From: Longimicrobiales bacterium
GTDB lineage: Bacteria > Gemmatimonadota > Gemmatimonadetes > Longimicrobiales > Gaopeijiaceae
NCBI GenBank assembly: GCA_028278645.1
Contig: JANQDZ010000045.1
Location: forward strand, 1 to 64,000
DNA length: 64,000 nucleotides
Reading direction: 5' to 3'
Position numbers and translations under genes: made by a program. Below the pieces are notes generated by a model. It ran no database searches, was not told the DNA's origin, and saw only the letters and a list, made by a program, of their open reading frames with translations. Below are positions 45,214 to 54,314 of the stretch, piece after piece (position 1 is the first letter of the stretch; each line of letters begins with the position of its first letter).

Positions 45214-47324
45214 TGAGCACCAAAGATCTGAGCCGCAGGGACTTCATGAAGACCACCGGCGTGGCCGGCGCCGGCCTTGTCGTAGGTTTCCATATCCCGT
45301 GGATTCAGGGGTGCGGGGGTCCTCCCCCGGTTCCGATGGAGGGGGGCGCCCAGCCGAACGCCTACATCCGGATCGATCCCGCTGGGTTCATCCACATCGT
45401 CTACGATGACCACGAGATGGGCCAGGGAAGCTCAACAGGTTTCTTGATGATGGCTTGCGATGAGCTCGAGGCCGATTGGTCGAAGATTGTCATGGAAGAG
45501 GTCCCAACGGACCCGTCCAACTGGCACCAATCCATTTCCACGGGTGGGAGCACGACGATCAGACTGGGGTGGGTTCCCGTTCGCACGGCCGCGGCCCAAG
45601 CGAGGGAAGTATTAAGGGAAGCGGCGGCGCGGCGTTGGGAGGTGGCCGTGGACGAGTGCGTCGCCAAAGAACACAAAATCACCCACGAGCCGTCCGGCCG
45701 CTCGGCCGACTATGGCGAATTGGCTGATGAGGCGGCACTCCTTTCGGTCCCGGAGAACCCCGAGCTGAAGAGCCACGAGGATTTCTGGCTCATTGGCCGC
45801 TCCACGGACCGCTTGGACCTCCCGGACAAAGTGACAGGGAAAACCCAATTCGGGATGGATTTACGCCTTCCGGGTATGGTTTACGCTTCGGTGTCCCGTC
45901 CACCGGCATTCCAAGGTGGGATTCGGAGTTTCGACGATACGGCCGCCCGGCAGGTTCCCGGGGTGCTGGACGTGTTCGAGGTGGAGGGTGGGATCGCGGT
46001 GGTGGCTTCCGACACCTGGGCAGCTTTCAAAGGTCGCCAGGCCCTCGTTGTGGATTGGGACCCGGGGCCCAACGCCGATCAGAGCTCCGACACTCTCAAG
46101 GCCCGGGGCGTGGCACTGGAAAACGAACCCGGGGATGTCGTGGGGGATGAGGTCGGAAACTTCGCCCGGGCATTTGCCGGGGCGCCGAGGAAGGTGGAGG
46201 CGGCTTACGACACACACTTCCTCGATCATGTACCCATGGAACCCATGAACGCCACGGCCTGGGTTCAAGGGGACCGCGTGGAGGTGTGGTGTCCGACCCA
46301 GGGAGCCACTTCGGGTCAGCGAATGGCCGCTAGGGTAGCCGGGGTCGATAGGGAAAACGTGATTTTCCACTCCATGCTTTCAGGGGGTGGCTTTGGACGC
46401 CGCTTGAACTCGGACGACACCGAGTTCGCGGTGAAGGTGGCCATGAACGTGGACGGGCCGGTCCAGGTGGTCTGGACCCGGGAAGACACTTTCGCCCACG
46501 GGTTCTACAGGCCCTACACCCACCAAACCATGAAAGCCGGGCTGGACGCTGAAGGCTGGCCGGTAGCCTGGCTACACAGGGTCTATGGCATGGGTGGGGG
46601 TACCAGCACCGGGGGGGCCAACAACCCCCCGTACGAGTTCCCGAACTTCCGGTGTGATGCCCACATGGAGGACTGGGGGATCCCCATCGGGCCGTGGCGC
46701 TCCGTGGGGAACACCCATACCTGTTTTGCCGTCGAGTCCTTCATGGACGAGTGCGCGCATGCCGCTGGGATCAACCCGGTGACGTATCGCCGACGTCTGA
46801 TGGAACCCAAGGACCCCCGGCTTCTCACGTGCCTTCTCAGGGCAGCCGAGCTGGCGGAGTACGGCAAGGAAATGGGCGACAGGCAGGGGCAGGGAGTGGC
46901 CGCCTGGGCCTGTTTCGGCGGGTACGGCGCCATGGTGGCGGATGTCACCGTGGCCGACGACGGGGCGGTGTCGGTGGACAAGATCGTCGCGGTCGTGGAC
47001 CACGGGACAATCGTGAACCCGGAGGCGGTTAGGAGCCAGATCGAGGGTGGGATCGTCCTCTCGTTGACGGCTACCCTGAAGGCTGAAGTGCACATAGCCA
47101 ACGGGGCCGCGGTGGAGAGCAACTTCCACGATCATCCCATCCTATCCATGGGCGAAATGCCTTTGGTGGAGGTCCATTTCGTGGAAAGCACGGAGCGCCC
47201 TGGCGGTGTTGGTGAGCCGCCAGTCCCGCCACCTGTCCCCGCCGTCTGCAACGCGATTTTTGCGGCCACAGGTGTGCGAATCCGTGAGTTGCCCGTGGAT
47301 GAGGAACTCCTCCGCGTGACTTGA
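45213..47324 (+). CDS. Tat-exported molybdopterin-binding subunit (isoquinoline 1-oxidoreductase beta-like, IorB)
   Basis: The 703-residue protein begins with a Tat signal ([21 protein letters not shown]). The body is the molybdopterin-cytosine-dinucleotide subunit of the xanthine dehydrogenase superfamily in the IorB arrangement: [21 protein letters not shown], and the catalytic glutamate loop [10 protein letters not shown] near the C-terminus. There is no FAD subunit gene, as in isoquinoline and some aldehyde oxidoreductases that pass electrons to a cytochrome. With its [2Fe-2S] partner it probably works in the periplasm, hydroxylating an N-heterocycle or oxidising an aldehyde. The substrate cannot be read from the sequence. 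Confidence 0.93.
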   Translation: MSTKDLSRRDFMKTTGVAGAGLVVGFHIPWIQGCGGPPPVPMEGGAQPNAYIRIDPAGFIHIVYDDHEMGQGSSTGFLMMACDELEADWSKIVMEEVPTDPSNWHQSISTGGSTTIRLGWVPVRTAAAQAREVLREAAARRWEVAVDECVAKEHKITHEPSGRSADYGELADEAALLSVPENPELKSHEDFWLIGRSTDRLDLPDKVTGKTQFGMDLRLPGMVYASVSRPPAFQGGIRSFDDTAARQVPGVLDVFEVEGGIAVVASDTWAAFKGRQALVVDWDPGPNADQSSDTLKARGVALENEPGDVVGDEVGNFARAFAGAPRKVEAAYDTHFLDHVPMEPMNATAWVQGDRVEVWCPTQGATSGQRMAARVAGVDRENVIFHSMLSGGGFGRRLNSDDTEFAVKVAMNVDGPVQVVWTREDTFAHGFYRPYTHQTMKAGLDAEGWPVAWLHRVYGMGGGTSTGGANNPPYEFPNFRCDAHMEDWGIPIGPWRSVGNTHTCFAVESFMDECAHAAGINPVTYRRRLMEPKDPRLLTCLLRAAELAEYGKEMGDRQGQGVAAWACFGGYGAMVADVTVADDGAVSVDKIVAVVDHGTIVNPEAVRSQIEGGIVLSLTATLKAEVHIANGAAVESNFHDHPILSMGEMPLVEVHFVESTERPGGVGEPPVPPPVPAVCNAIFAATGVRIRELPVDEELLRVT

Positions 47325-47382
47325 ACTCCGAGGCAATGCCCCTTGGTTTGACCGAGTGGTTTGGTCTGGACGGCAGGAAAAA

Positions 47383-47413
47383 AGCGGCTGAAGGGAACCC
47401 CCCTTCGGCCGCT
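47383..47413. terminator. Bidirectional intrinsic terminator
   Basis: AGCGGCTGAAGGG pairs with CCCTTCGGCCGCT (one G-U) around a 5-base loop, with an A run on its left and CTTTTCTT on its right. It ends the plus-strand operon (47324) and the minus-strand arcC (47458). Confidence 0.8.
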
Positions 47414-47457
47414 CTTTTCTTGACCCGGTCGGCCCTGACTGGCCTCAGCGGTGAGCC

Positions 47458-48378
47458 TCAGTCGGGTACGACGATGGTTCCGGCCTCCTGCCGAACGATG
47501 GCGGGCGCGTCAGCCAGGGAACCGATTGCCGCGAAGCCGCCGGTGGCCTCCACGAACTCCAGCGCGGCGGTGATCTTCGGCCCCATGGAACCGGCCGGGA
47601 ACTCATGGGCCAGAGCCCGGAGTTCGGACGGGGTGGCACGGTCAATAGGTTGTGCGTCAGGGCGCCCGAAACCCACCTCGACCTTTGGTACGTCGGTGAG
47701 CATGACGAGACCATGGGCACCCACCTCCTGGGCCAACAGAGAGGCCGTCCGGTCTTTATCGATCACGGCTTCAACACCCTGCCAACCCTCTTTTTCATCC
47801 CATGTCACGGGGATCCCGCCCCCGCCTGCGCAGACGACCAGGACGCCCCGCACCAAGAGCCTCCTGAAGATCTTCGCCGGGATGATCTCCTTCGGGAGTG
47901 GAGACGGGACGACTCGGCGTAGCTTGTCGCCATCGGGAGCCAAACTCCAACCCAGATTCGCTGCGATCCGCCGGGCTTCCTCCGGCTCAAAAAGGGGTCC
48001 GATGGGTTTGGTCGGGTTTTCGAATGCGGGATCCGAAGGATCGACCTGGACCCTGGTCAGCAGTGTGAGGATTTCCCGGCCAGGGAGCCGGTTGGAAAGC
48101 TCCTGCTCGATGAGGTATCCGATCATCCCCTCGGTTTCAGCGCCCAGTACGTCGAGGGGGTTCTGGAAAATGTCTGAATAGGATGCTTCTTGGAGGGCCA
48201 GCAGGCCCACCTGTGGGCCGTTTCCGTGAGTGAGGACGACATGGTGCTCCCTCGCAACCTCGGCGATGGAGGCCCCAGCTGTCCGCATGTTCTTCCTCTG
48301 GAGTTCGGCCGAGACCGGTTCACCTCGCTGGAGTAGGGCATTCCCACCGAGGGCGATAACGACGATTAACGGATCCAT
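47458..48378 (-). CDS. arcC: Carbamate kinase
   Basis: The enzyme makes ATP and carbamate from carbamoyl phosphate and ADP (or the reverse). The 306-residue protein starts [17 protein letters not shown] and shows [30 protein letters not shown] and [18 protein letters not shown], all amino-acid-kinase marks of ArcC. Usual partners arcA and arcB are not adjacent, so it may serve another carbamoyl-phosphate route, such as purine or allantoin breakdown. No good Shine-Dalgarno is visible. Confidence 0.95.
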   Translation of the reverse strand: MDPLIVVIALGGNALLQRGEPVSAELQRKNMRTAGASIAEVAREHHVVLTHGNGPQVGLLALQEASYSDIFQNPLDVLGAETEGMIGYLIEQELSNRLPGREILTLLTRVQVDPSDPAFENPTKPIGPLFEPEEARRIAANLGWSLAPDGDKLRRVVPSPLPKEIIPAKIFRRLLVRGVLVVCAGGGGIPVTWDEKEGWQGVEAVIDKDRTASLLAQEVGAHGLVMLTDVPKVEVGFGRPDAQPIDRATPSELRALAHEFPAGSMGPKITAALEFVEATGGFAAIGSLADAPAIVRQEAGTIVVPD

Positions 48379-48414
48379 TCGTATAAGTCCGACTCATTTG
48401 ATGTTTTGTGACCA

Positions 48415-48432
48415 GGAAATTCAGTAATTTCC
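48415..48432. promoter_or_regulatory. 18-bp palindrome upstream of arcC
   Basis: GGAAATT and AATTTCC are a perfect 7-bp inverted repeat with a 4-base centre, 37 bases upstream of the arcC ATG. It could be an operator or a leader hairpin. The rest of 48433-48564 shows nothing I can identify. Confidence 0.35.
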
Positions 48433-48564
48433 CGGCGCCAATCTGGGCCGAGAAGGGAACCCGCGGCCCGAAAAGGACCAGAAGTCTATCGGAGGGTAAT
48501 GAGAGGGGCAAGAACGATGGGGGGGGCCTGGTTTTCCCCGGGGGTTTGGGACTCGTTCGGGTGC

Positions 48565-48780
48565 CTAATGATGTGGATCGAAACCAGCAATAGGAGCAGC
48601 AAGGGCAACAAGGATCGCCAAGGCCACTCCCACCACAACAATCGAATGGCCCCAGAGAGGCGGCGGATCCCCACGCCCGATCCATCGAAGGTTGGGCCGG
48701 GCCTTCTGGTCGAGGATGACGAACAAAACGGGTAAGCCCAGGGTGAAAATACCTACCAAAAGCTCCAGGATGTGGTCCAA
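48565..48780 (-). CDS. Small two-helix membrane protein
   Basis: The 71-residue product has two hydrophobic segments (LLVGIFTLGLPVLFVIL and SIVVVGVALAILVALAAP) joined by a basic loop, giving a hairpin in the membrane. The start is TTG with AGAGG just upstream. No family is recognised; gene-like composition and topology are the only evidence. Confidence 0.5.
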   Translation of the reverse strand: MDHILELLVGIFTLGLPVLFVILDQKARPNLRWIGRGDPPPLWGHSIVVVGVALAILVALAAPIAGFDPHH

Positions 48781-48813
48781 AACCTCTTTCCCTTCTATGG
48801 GTTGGCCGAGGGT

Positions 48814-50844
48814 TTAGGGGATCAGTACACCCCTAACGAGCATTCGGGGAATGTCGAGATCCACCGTGTTTCCGACTCCCAGCTGCCCGAAGGCGTTCGG
48901 GCCCCAGCAGTAGCTCTCACCGACAAGGGAGATGGCGCAGGTATGTGTCCCCTGCGTATCCACCGACCTCCAGTTGAAGGGAGGAAGAACAACAGCGGGA
49001 GTCGGGGATCCGAAGGGTCCCAACCCGATCAAACCGCCTTGCCCCCAGCAATACAGTTTGTTGCTCGAGTCCACACCACAGGAGTGTACTTGACCGGCGG
49101 TTATGTCGTTCCAGAGGTGCCCGCCCGCGACCTTCACCGGGCTCGTCTGGTCGGCAGTGAATCCGTTTCCGAGTTGGTTGAATCCACCCTCGCCCCAACA
49201 GAACGCCTCGCCGTCGGTGGAGATCCCACAGGTATGGAACCTTCCGGCTGTGATGTCGGTCCACTTCACTCCACCCGCCACCTTGACCGGGCCGGTTTGG
49301 TCGGCCACGCCACCGTCTCCCAGCTGGCCCTCTTGGCCACGGCCCCAGCAGTATGCGTCACCGACGGGTGTGATACCGCACGAGTGGAAATGCCCAGCCG
49401 TGAGATGGGTCCAGGTCATGCCACCGCTTACGGCCGTCGGAACGTCCGTGGGCACCAGCGTACCGTTTCCAAGGCGACCCTCCAACTCGTCACCCCAACA
49501 CAAAGCCGTACCATCGGCCTTGAGTCCACAGTTGTGAGCCGCGCCAACAGCAAGATCTTGGAAGGTCCCGCCGGGGACTTCCGTGGGAGTGTCCACAACA
49601 CTCAAAGAGTCCCACGGCTGTCCCGTCTGCCATCCCAGGCCCCAACAGAGGGTCTGCCCGCCCGCGGTGAGGCCACACGTGTGGAATTGTCCTCCGCCGA
49701 TTTGGCCCCAGATCGTTCCCGTGGGGACGGCCTGGGGAGATTCCACCGGAAGGGTGTCAGTGGAAGCGAGCTGGGACTGTTCGTTGTTACCCCAACAAAA
49801 GGGTGCTCCCAGGTTATCAACAGCACACGTGTGGGAGAACCCCGGTGCGGTCACCTTGAAAGGCCATGGATCCAGGGTGCCGGTGGCCACGGCCGTGAGC
49901 GGTAGCTCGGCATCGATATCGGTTCTGACGACAGTAAGCTCCTGGGGCCCGGGAGTGGGTCCAAGAATCCAACCGGCGTTCAGCTCGCCGTTGATGTCGC
50001 TTGTGGTGGGACCCTGAGCGATTTCTCCGAATCCGCTGATGTCCTGGAAGTTGATCGGGATGCCGGCCTCCGGGAGACCGAGTGAGTCCCGGGTCAGGAG
50101 CATTGCGGTCAGGGTATCGAGCATCGGCCCCGTCAACGCCCCCCCGTTCATCAAGGTGATAGGCGCCGATCCAGTGGCATTGAAATAGACCGGATCCAGG
50201 TCGGAGACCGTGGCGGATACCTGTTGTGGCCCCGAGTCTCCAGTTCCCAAGGTCCACGCTGCGGTCACCTCCCCTTCAAGATCCGTTTGATCCGCCGAAG
50301 GGATGATCGTTCCCTCGCCGTCGATGACATCCCAATTCACATCGGTTCCCACAACGGGTGTCCCTGCGGCATCGGTCAGTCGAACCTTCAATGGATCCCG
50401 GAGAACGAACCCGGTCCAATGGAACTGGTTGTCTCCCTCCAGTGCCTCGAGGACATCAGGTTCTTGCGTGACCTCGACGCCGAGGGAAGCACGGATGGTC
50501 CCGCCTTGAGCCCTGATCTGGGTTTCCCCGTCCTGAACCGAAGTAATCAGGCCGGTCTGGTCTACCGAGGCTACGTTCGGGTTATCGGACGCCCAGGTAA
50601 CTGTCACCTCCAGCATCAGGTCGCCGTATTGGTCGAACACGGTCGCCGTTACCCGGATGGTGTCCCCGATCGCGTCAAAAGAAATGGTGGACGGGTTCAA
50701 AGCGATGGAATCCGCTCTGGGGGGATCCGGATCCGGCTCTACTTTCTTGCCGCCATCTCCGCAGGCCAGGGCAAGTGGGAGAGAAATCAAGGCAACGGCA
50801 AAGAAGACCTTGGGGATAGATGTGCTTCTTTCAGGAACCGTCAT
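48814..50844 (-). CDS. Surface lipoprotein with Ig-like (BIG2) and seven RCC1-type repeats
   Basis: The 676-residue product has a lipobox LALACG (Cys about 28) and a Pro/Asp-rich linker. A BIG2-like Ig domain (ITVTWASDNPNVASVD-type pattern, about 45-125) and a further Ig-like region (about 130-320) follow. Then come seven RCC1-type repeats from about residue 330, each built around a CWG sequence with a second Cys 10-12 residues earlier (for example HTCAVDNLGAPFCWG). Seven repeats suggest a seven-bladed propeller, and the paired cysteines fit disulfides outside the cytoplasm. The function is unknown; adhesion or binding is likely. The ATG at 50844 is preferred over TTG 50847. Confidence 0.85.
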   Translation of the reverse strand: MTVPERSTSIPKVFFAVALISLPLALACGDGGKKVEPDPDPPRADSIALNPSTISFDAIGDTIRVTATVFDQYGDLMLEVTVTWASDNPNVASVDQTGLITSVQDGETQIRAQGGTIRASLGVEVTQEPDVLEALEGDNQFHWTGFVLRDPLKVRLTDAAGTPVVGTDVNWDVIDGEGTIIPSADQTDLEGEVTAAWTLGTGDSGPQQVSATVSDLDPVYFNATGSAPITLMNGGALTGPMLDTLTAMLLTRDSLGLPEAGIPINFQDISGFGEIAQGPTTSDINGELNAGWILGPTPGPQELTVVRTDIDAELPLTAVATGTLDPWPFKVTAPGFSHTCAVDNLGAPFCWGNNEQSQLASTDTLPVESPQAVPTGTIWGQIGGGQFHTCGLTAGGQTLCWGLGWQTGQPWDSLSVVDTPTEVPGGTFQDLAVGAAHNCGLKADGTALCWGDELEGRLGNGTLVPTDVPTAVSGGMTWTHLTAGHFHSCGITPVGDAYCWGRGQEGQLGDGGVADQTGPVKVAGGVKWTDITAGRFHTCGISTDGEAFCWGEGGFNQLGNGFTADQTSPVKVAGGHLWNDITAGQVHSCGVDSSNKLYCWGQGGLIGLGPFGSPTPAVVLPPFNWRSVDTQGTHTCAISLVGESYCWGPNAFGQLGVGNTVDLDIPRMLVRGVLIP

Positions 50845-50902
50845 CAAGAACGGGCCTCCGAACCAGACTCATTAAGGAACCGACTGTTGTAGATCCACCT
50901 GG

Positions 50903-51006
50903 TGCCGGGGGCGGGGTTGAGCTGCGGGGCCTCCCGGCCCTCGCTCGTCTCGCGTGTCAGCCACACTGTTCTTTCATAGCTACCGTGGCGCTCGGCTCGA
51001 ACCCGC
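50903..51006. repeat. tRNA-Leu 3'-end-like repeat, copy A (interrupted)
   Basis: TGCCGGGGGCGGGGTT (50903-50918) resembles the tRNA-Leu 3' end at 51892. It is followed by a 77-bp segment that starts GAGCTGCGGGG and ends GCTCGG (50919-50995), and then CTCGAACCCGC (50996-51006), the rest of a T arm. The remaining bases of the 50848-51151 gap show nothing further. Confidence 0.6.
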
Positions 51007-51151
51007 GGGGGGAGAGAAAACGGAGGACGGCCCCGTGGAACAACCACGGTTGAGCCATCCCCGAACCCCCCACCACCTTCATAACCCCGACATTATTCAA
51101 ATCTAAACTCGGTGGGGAACCAAATGGAAGAACATATGTTTCCGGGATTCG

Positions 51152-51625
51152 TCAACCCCCCGAGTGACCACCGCCCCGCTCTCGGGTGAAGGTAGAATCG
51201 GTTCGATGGGGATCCGGGCCACCGCCAGAAACTTCCCACGACCAGGTTCCTTGAAGGCCAGAAAAAGAAAGGTCGAAGATCGCCTGAGGCATAACTGACC
51301 AATGGTTACCGGGTCCTTGTTGGACGACGTTGGGCGTAGTGAAACCGGCTTCCGTCTCCGTAGTTTCAGACTCCTCGTCGGGCCCCCCGGTCACCGCCCG
51401 ATAGATGAGGTATCCGCCCACCACCACCAGGGTCGCTATCCCCACAGTGGCGCCGGTGGAAGACTTTCCGGTTCCTCCCTGGGGGTCTTCCCCGGAATCT
51501 CCTCCACCGGATCCCGGTTTCAGCGAAGCGATCTGAAGAGAGGCACAACTCGCCTGCGAAAGCACCAGCAGGCAGGTGACGATCACCATAATGGAACGAG
51601 TGAAAGAAAGCTGCCGAGGTTGCAT
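51152..51625 (-). CDS. Small exported or lipid-anchored protein with one membrane helix
   Basis: The 157-residue product has a hydrophobic N-terminal segment (IMVIVTCLLVLSQASC, a poor lipobox at Cys27) and then a Gly/Ser-rich linker. A second hydrophobic helix (VGIATLVVVGGYLIY, about residues 58-75) precedes an acidic C-terminal region. GGAGGG is upstream of the start. No family is recognised. The minus-strand continuation lies against the repeat region. Confidence 0.55.
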   Translation of the reverse strand: MQPRQLSFTRSIMVIVTCLLVLSQASCASLQIASLKPGSGGGDSGEDPQGGTGKSSTGATVGIATLVVVGGYLIYRAVTGGPDEESETTETEAGFTTPNVVQQGPGNHWSVMPQAIFDLSFSGLQGTWSWEVSGGGPDPHRTDSTFTRERGGGHSGG

Positions 51626-51660
51626 CGATCCCTCCCCTTCGAATGCCTTTCCCCTCTCAG

Positions 51661-51718
51661 TGCCGGGGGCGGGACTGAGCTGCGGGGGCTGTCGCCCCCT
51701 CGCTCGTCTCGCGGGTCA
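51661..51718. repeat. tRNA-Leu 3'-end-like repeat, copy B (58 bp)
   Basis: The 58 bases are identical to the first 58 bases of copy C. The first 16, TGCCGGGGGCGGGACT, are identical to the complement of the tRNA-Leu(UAA) 3' end, and the five bases before them (CTCAG) also match. A GGGGGC/GCCCCC hairpin lies inside. The distal half seen in copies A and C is missing. Confidence 0.7.
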
Positions 51719-51729
51719 GCATTCCTGAA

Positions 51730-51840
51730 TGCCGGGGGCGGGACTGAGCTGCGGGGGCTGTCGCCCCCTCGCTCGTCTCGCGGGTCAACGGCGAGGTCTT
51801 GCTTGTGCCCCTCAGCCGCTCGGCTCGAACCGGGTTCGAG
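51730..51840. repeat. tRNA-Leu 3'-end-like repeat, copy C (interrupted)
   Basis: TGCCGGGGGCGGGACT (51730-51745) is followed by a 78-bp segment (51746-51823, starting GAGCTGCGGGG, ending GCTCGG), and then CTCGAACC. The end is a near-perfect palindrome, CTCGAACC-G-GGTTCGAG (51824-51840). The first 58 bases equal copy B. Confidence 0.7.
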
Positions 51841-51891
51841 AGGCTAACCCAGCCCTAGGCCCCCCAGACGAACAGGAGTTTCCTTCCTCAG

Positions 51892-51975
51892 TGCCGGGGG
51901 CGGGACTCGAACCCGCAAGGGATTTCTCCCGGGGGATTTTAAGTCCCCTGTGTCTGCCTGTTCCACCACCCCGGC
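51892..51975 (-). tRNA. tRNA-Leu (anticodon UAA)
   Basis: The 84-nt gene has a 7-bp acceptor stem (GCCGGGG/CCCCGGC, discriminator A) and a GGGGA/TCCCC anticodon stem with the loop CTTAAAA, anticodon TAA at 51941-51939. A long variable arm typical of leucine tRNA and a GCGGGTTCGAGTCCCGC T arm follow. CCA is not encoded. Confidence 0.95.
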
Positions 51976-52108
51976 CTGCCCTTTAATCAACGGGGTTTCC
52001 CCTCGCGGATCAAGGAGAAAGAACCAGGGGACCCTCGCGGGTTATCAAGGGGGAGTCTAAACTGGCCTCCAGGGTTTCTCTCGGCCTCCATCCTTTCACA
52101 TCCCCGTT

Positions 52109-54310
52109 ATGAACGACCACACGAAAGCTGAGGCAGAACGTTCCACCGCGGTCGAGGGCACGCCTAAGGACCAGCCGACCTCGGTCGCTCAACCAAGCGC
52201 TTCAGGGCCTGCCGAAAGTCCGGGAGAGAACCCGGACAGATTCCTCAACCGAGAAATCACCTGGCTGGCCTTCAACGGTAGGGTCCTCCAGGAGGCTATG
52301 GACCCTCGGGTCCCTCTTTTTGAGCGTCTCAAGTTCTTGGCGATCTTCTCCTCCAACCTGGATGAGTTTTTTCGTGTCAGGGTGGCTTCCCTCCGAAGCC
52401 TTCTGCGGTTGAAGAAGAAGAAGCTGAGGAAGTTGGATTTCCGCCCTCGACGCCTCCTTAGAGACATTCACTTCGTGGTCACGAGCCAGCAGGAGATGTT
52501 CGGTAGTACACTCAGAAGTCAGATCCTCCCCGAACTCGAGGCCAACGGCATCTTCCTTCTCAACCATCGAAACCTCACCCGGTTACAGACGGCGTTCCTC
52601 GAATCTTTCTTTACGGAAAAGGTTCGGCCACTGATGGACCCCCTGCTCCTGACCGAGACAGAAGGGCCCACGTTTTTGGACGACGGCCGGATCTATCTGG
52701 TTACCGAGCTGTGGCCCAAGGTTGACATCTCTCTCGGGTCGGAACGACCCACCTACGGGATCATCGGAGTCCCGACCCCACCGTTACCCAGGTTCGTGGT
52801 CGTCCCAGGGGAAGGCCACAACGTTCTCTTCATCGAGGACGTGATCCGACAATTCCTCCCGACCCTTTTTCCGGATCACGAGGTGGGATCCGCTTATGGG
52901 GTCAAACTCTCTCGCGATGCGGATCTCTACCTGGAGGACGAGTTCGAGGGTGATCTGGTAGGGAAGATCCGAAAGAGTCTCGGGAAGAGAGATCTGGGTA
53001 CGCCAAGCCGGTTCCTGTACGACCTCCAGGCTCCGTATGCGTTGGTCTCGTTTTTAAAAGACCACCTGGCGCTGGAGGACGATGACCTCGTTCCCGGGGG
53101 CCGGTACCACAATCTCCAGGATTTTTTCCAGTTTCCCCGTCCGAAGAATGGACAGGGCCTGACCCGCCCACCCCTGGAGCCTTTGCCCCACGCCGACCTG
53201 AGAAACGTCCCGTCTCTCCTCGATGCCACCAGGGAACGAGATAGGATCCTTCATTTCCCTTACCAGTCCTTCTCCTACGTGACACGGTTCTTCCAAGAAG
53301 CAGCCAGGGACCCAAGAACCCGAAAGATCTGGATCACTCTTTATCGTGTGGCCGAAGACTCGGCCGTTGTGGAAGCCCTCATCGAAGCTGCCAGGGCCGG
53401 AAAAGAAGTTTCTTGTTTCGTCGAGGTTAAGGCTCGCTTCGATGAAGCGAGGAACCTGAAATGGGCCGGGGAGATGGAGGAAGCGGGTGTACGGGTTTTC
53501 TACAGCAAACCGGGCATAAAAGTCCACTCAAAAATTGCCCTGGTGACCCGGGAGGAGGAAGATGGAATCCGGGACTACGGGTTTTTGGGAACCGGCAACT
53601 TCAACGAGTCCACTGCCCGGATCTATGCCGACCACGCCCTACTCACGGCTGATTCCCGGCTCACCAAAGACCTGGATCAAGTTTTCAGGTTCCTTTGGGA
53701 GGATATCCCGGAGCCCCACTGCGACCACCTTCTAGTAGCTCCCGCGAAACTCCGGGAGGGGTTGGAGAGAGCCATAAAAGGGGAGATCGCCGCGGCCCTC
53801 TCGGGGGGGATCGCCGGGATGGCGCTCAAGATGAACAGCCTGGAAGACCCCCGGATGATTGATCTCCTCTATGAGGCGAGTCAAAAAGGGGTCCGTGTGA
53901 ATTTGATCATCCGTGGGATCTGTTGCATGCGGCCGGGCCTGGAAGACCTCGGCGAGAACGTAAAAGCCAGGAGCATCGTGGATCGATTCCTGGAGCATGC
54001 TCGGATCTACAGGTTCGTCGACGGAGGGTCCCCGGTGATGTACCTCTCGTCCGCCGACCTCATGAAAAGGAATCTCAATCGGAGGGTGGAGGTTGCTTTT
54101 CCCATCCTCGACGAAAAGGTCCGAGAAGAGATGGAGCAGTTCCTCCACCTCCAGCTCTCAGACAATGCCAAGGCCCGAGTCCTGGATCCAGAGCAAACGA
54201 ACACCTACGTGAGTCGGCGGGTCGGAGAACCCAGGGTCGAGGCTCAGGAAGGGTTCTATCGGTGGCTGGAAGAGCAGCTTGTCGACTCCGGTCCCGGGGG
54301 CGGGAGTTGA
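52109..54310 (+). CDS. ppk1: Polyphosphate kinase 1
   Basis: Ppk1 builds polyphosphate from ATP. The 733-residue protein has an N-terminal low-complexity tail of about 45 residues and then the PPK core, beginning NREITWLAFNGRVLQEA, NPNLDEFFRVRV-type SSNLDEFFRVRVASL, and the phospholipase-D-like catalytic histidines in KPGIKVHSKIALVTR and ARIYADHALLT. Length is normal apart from the tail. No PPX or pho gene is adjacent. The trmH ATG lies 4 bases after its stop. Confidence 0.96.
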   Translation: MNDHTKAEAERSTAVEGTPKDQPTSVAQPSASGPAESPGENPDRFLNREITWLAFNGRVLQEAMDPRVPLFERLKFLAIFSSNLDEFFRVRVASLRSLLRLKKKKLRKLDFRPRRLLRDIHFVVTSQQEMFGSTLRSQILPELEANGIFLLNHRNLTRLQTAFLESFFTEKVRPLMDPLLLTETEGPTFLDDGRIYLVTELWPKVDISLGSERPTYGIIGVPTPPLPRFVVVPGEGHNVLFIEDVIRQFLPTLFPDHEVGSAYGVKLSRDADLYLEDEFEGDLVGKIRKSLGKRDLGTPSRFLYDLQAPYALVSFLKDHLALEDDDLVPGGRYHNLQDFFQFPRPKNGQGLTRPPLEPLPHADLRNVPSLLDATRERDRILHFPYQSFSYVTRFFQEAARDPRTRKIWITLYRVAEDSAVVEALIEAARAGKEVSCFVEVKARFDEARNLKWAGEMEEAGVRVFYSKPGIKVHSKIALVTREEEDGIRDYGFLGTGNFNESTARIYADHALLTADSRLTKDLDQVFRFLWEDIPEPHCDHLLVAPAKLREGLERAIKGEIAAALSGGIAGMALKMNSLEDPRMIDLLYEASQKGVRVNLIIRGICCMRPGLEDLGENVKARSIVDRFLEHARIYRFVDGGSPVMYLSSADLMKRNLNRRVEVAFPILDEKVREEMEQFLHLQLSDNAKARVLDPEQTNTYVSRRVGEPRVEAQEGFYRWLEEQLVDSGPGGGS

Positions 54311-54314
54311 GCCG

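Noticed and set aside
48772-49905. A 377-codon plus-strand open frame opposite the RCC1 gene
   Set aside because: Repeat-derived shadow of the RCC1 repeats, no start signal.
51661-51787. CRISPR-like tandem repeats
   Set aside because: Only two tandem copies with an 11-base spacer and no cas genes; they belong to the tRNA-end repeat family.
50903-51840. Integron attC site
   Set aside because: GTTGAGC in copy A fits GTTRRRY, but there is no matching RYYYAAC core and copies B and C lack it; no integrase.
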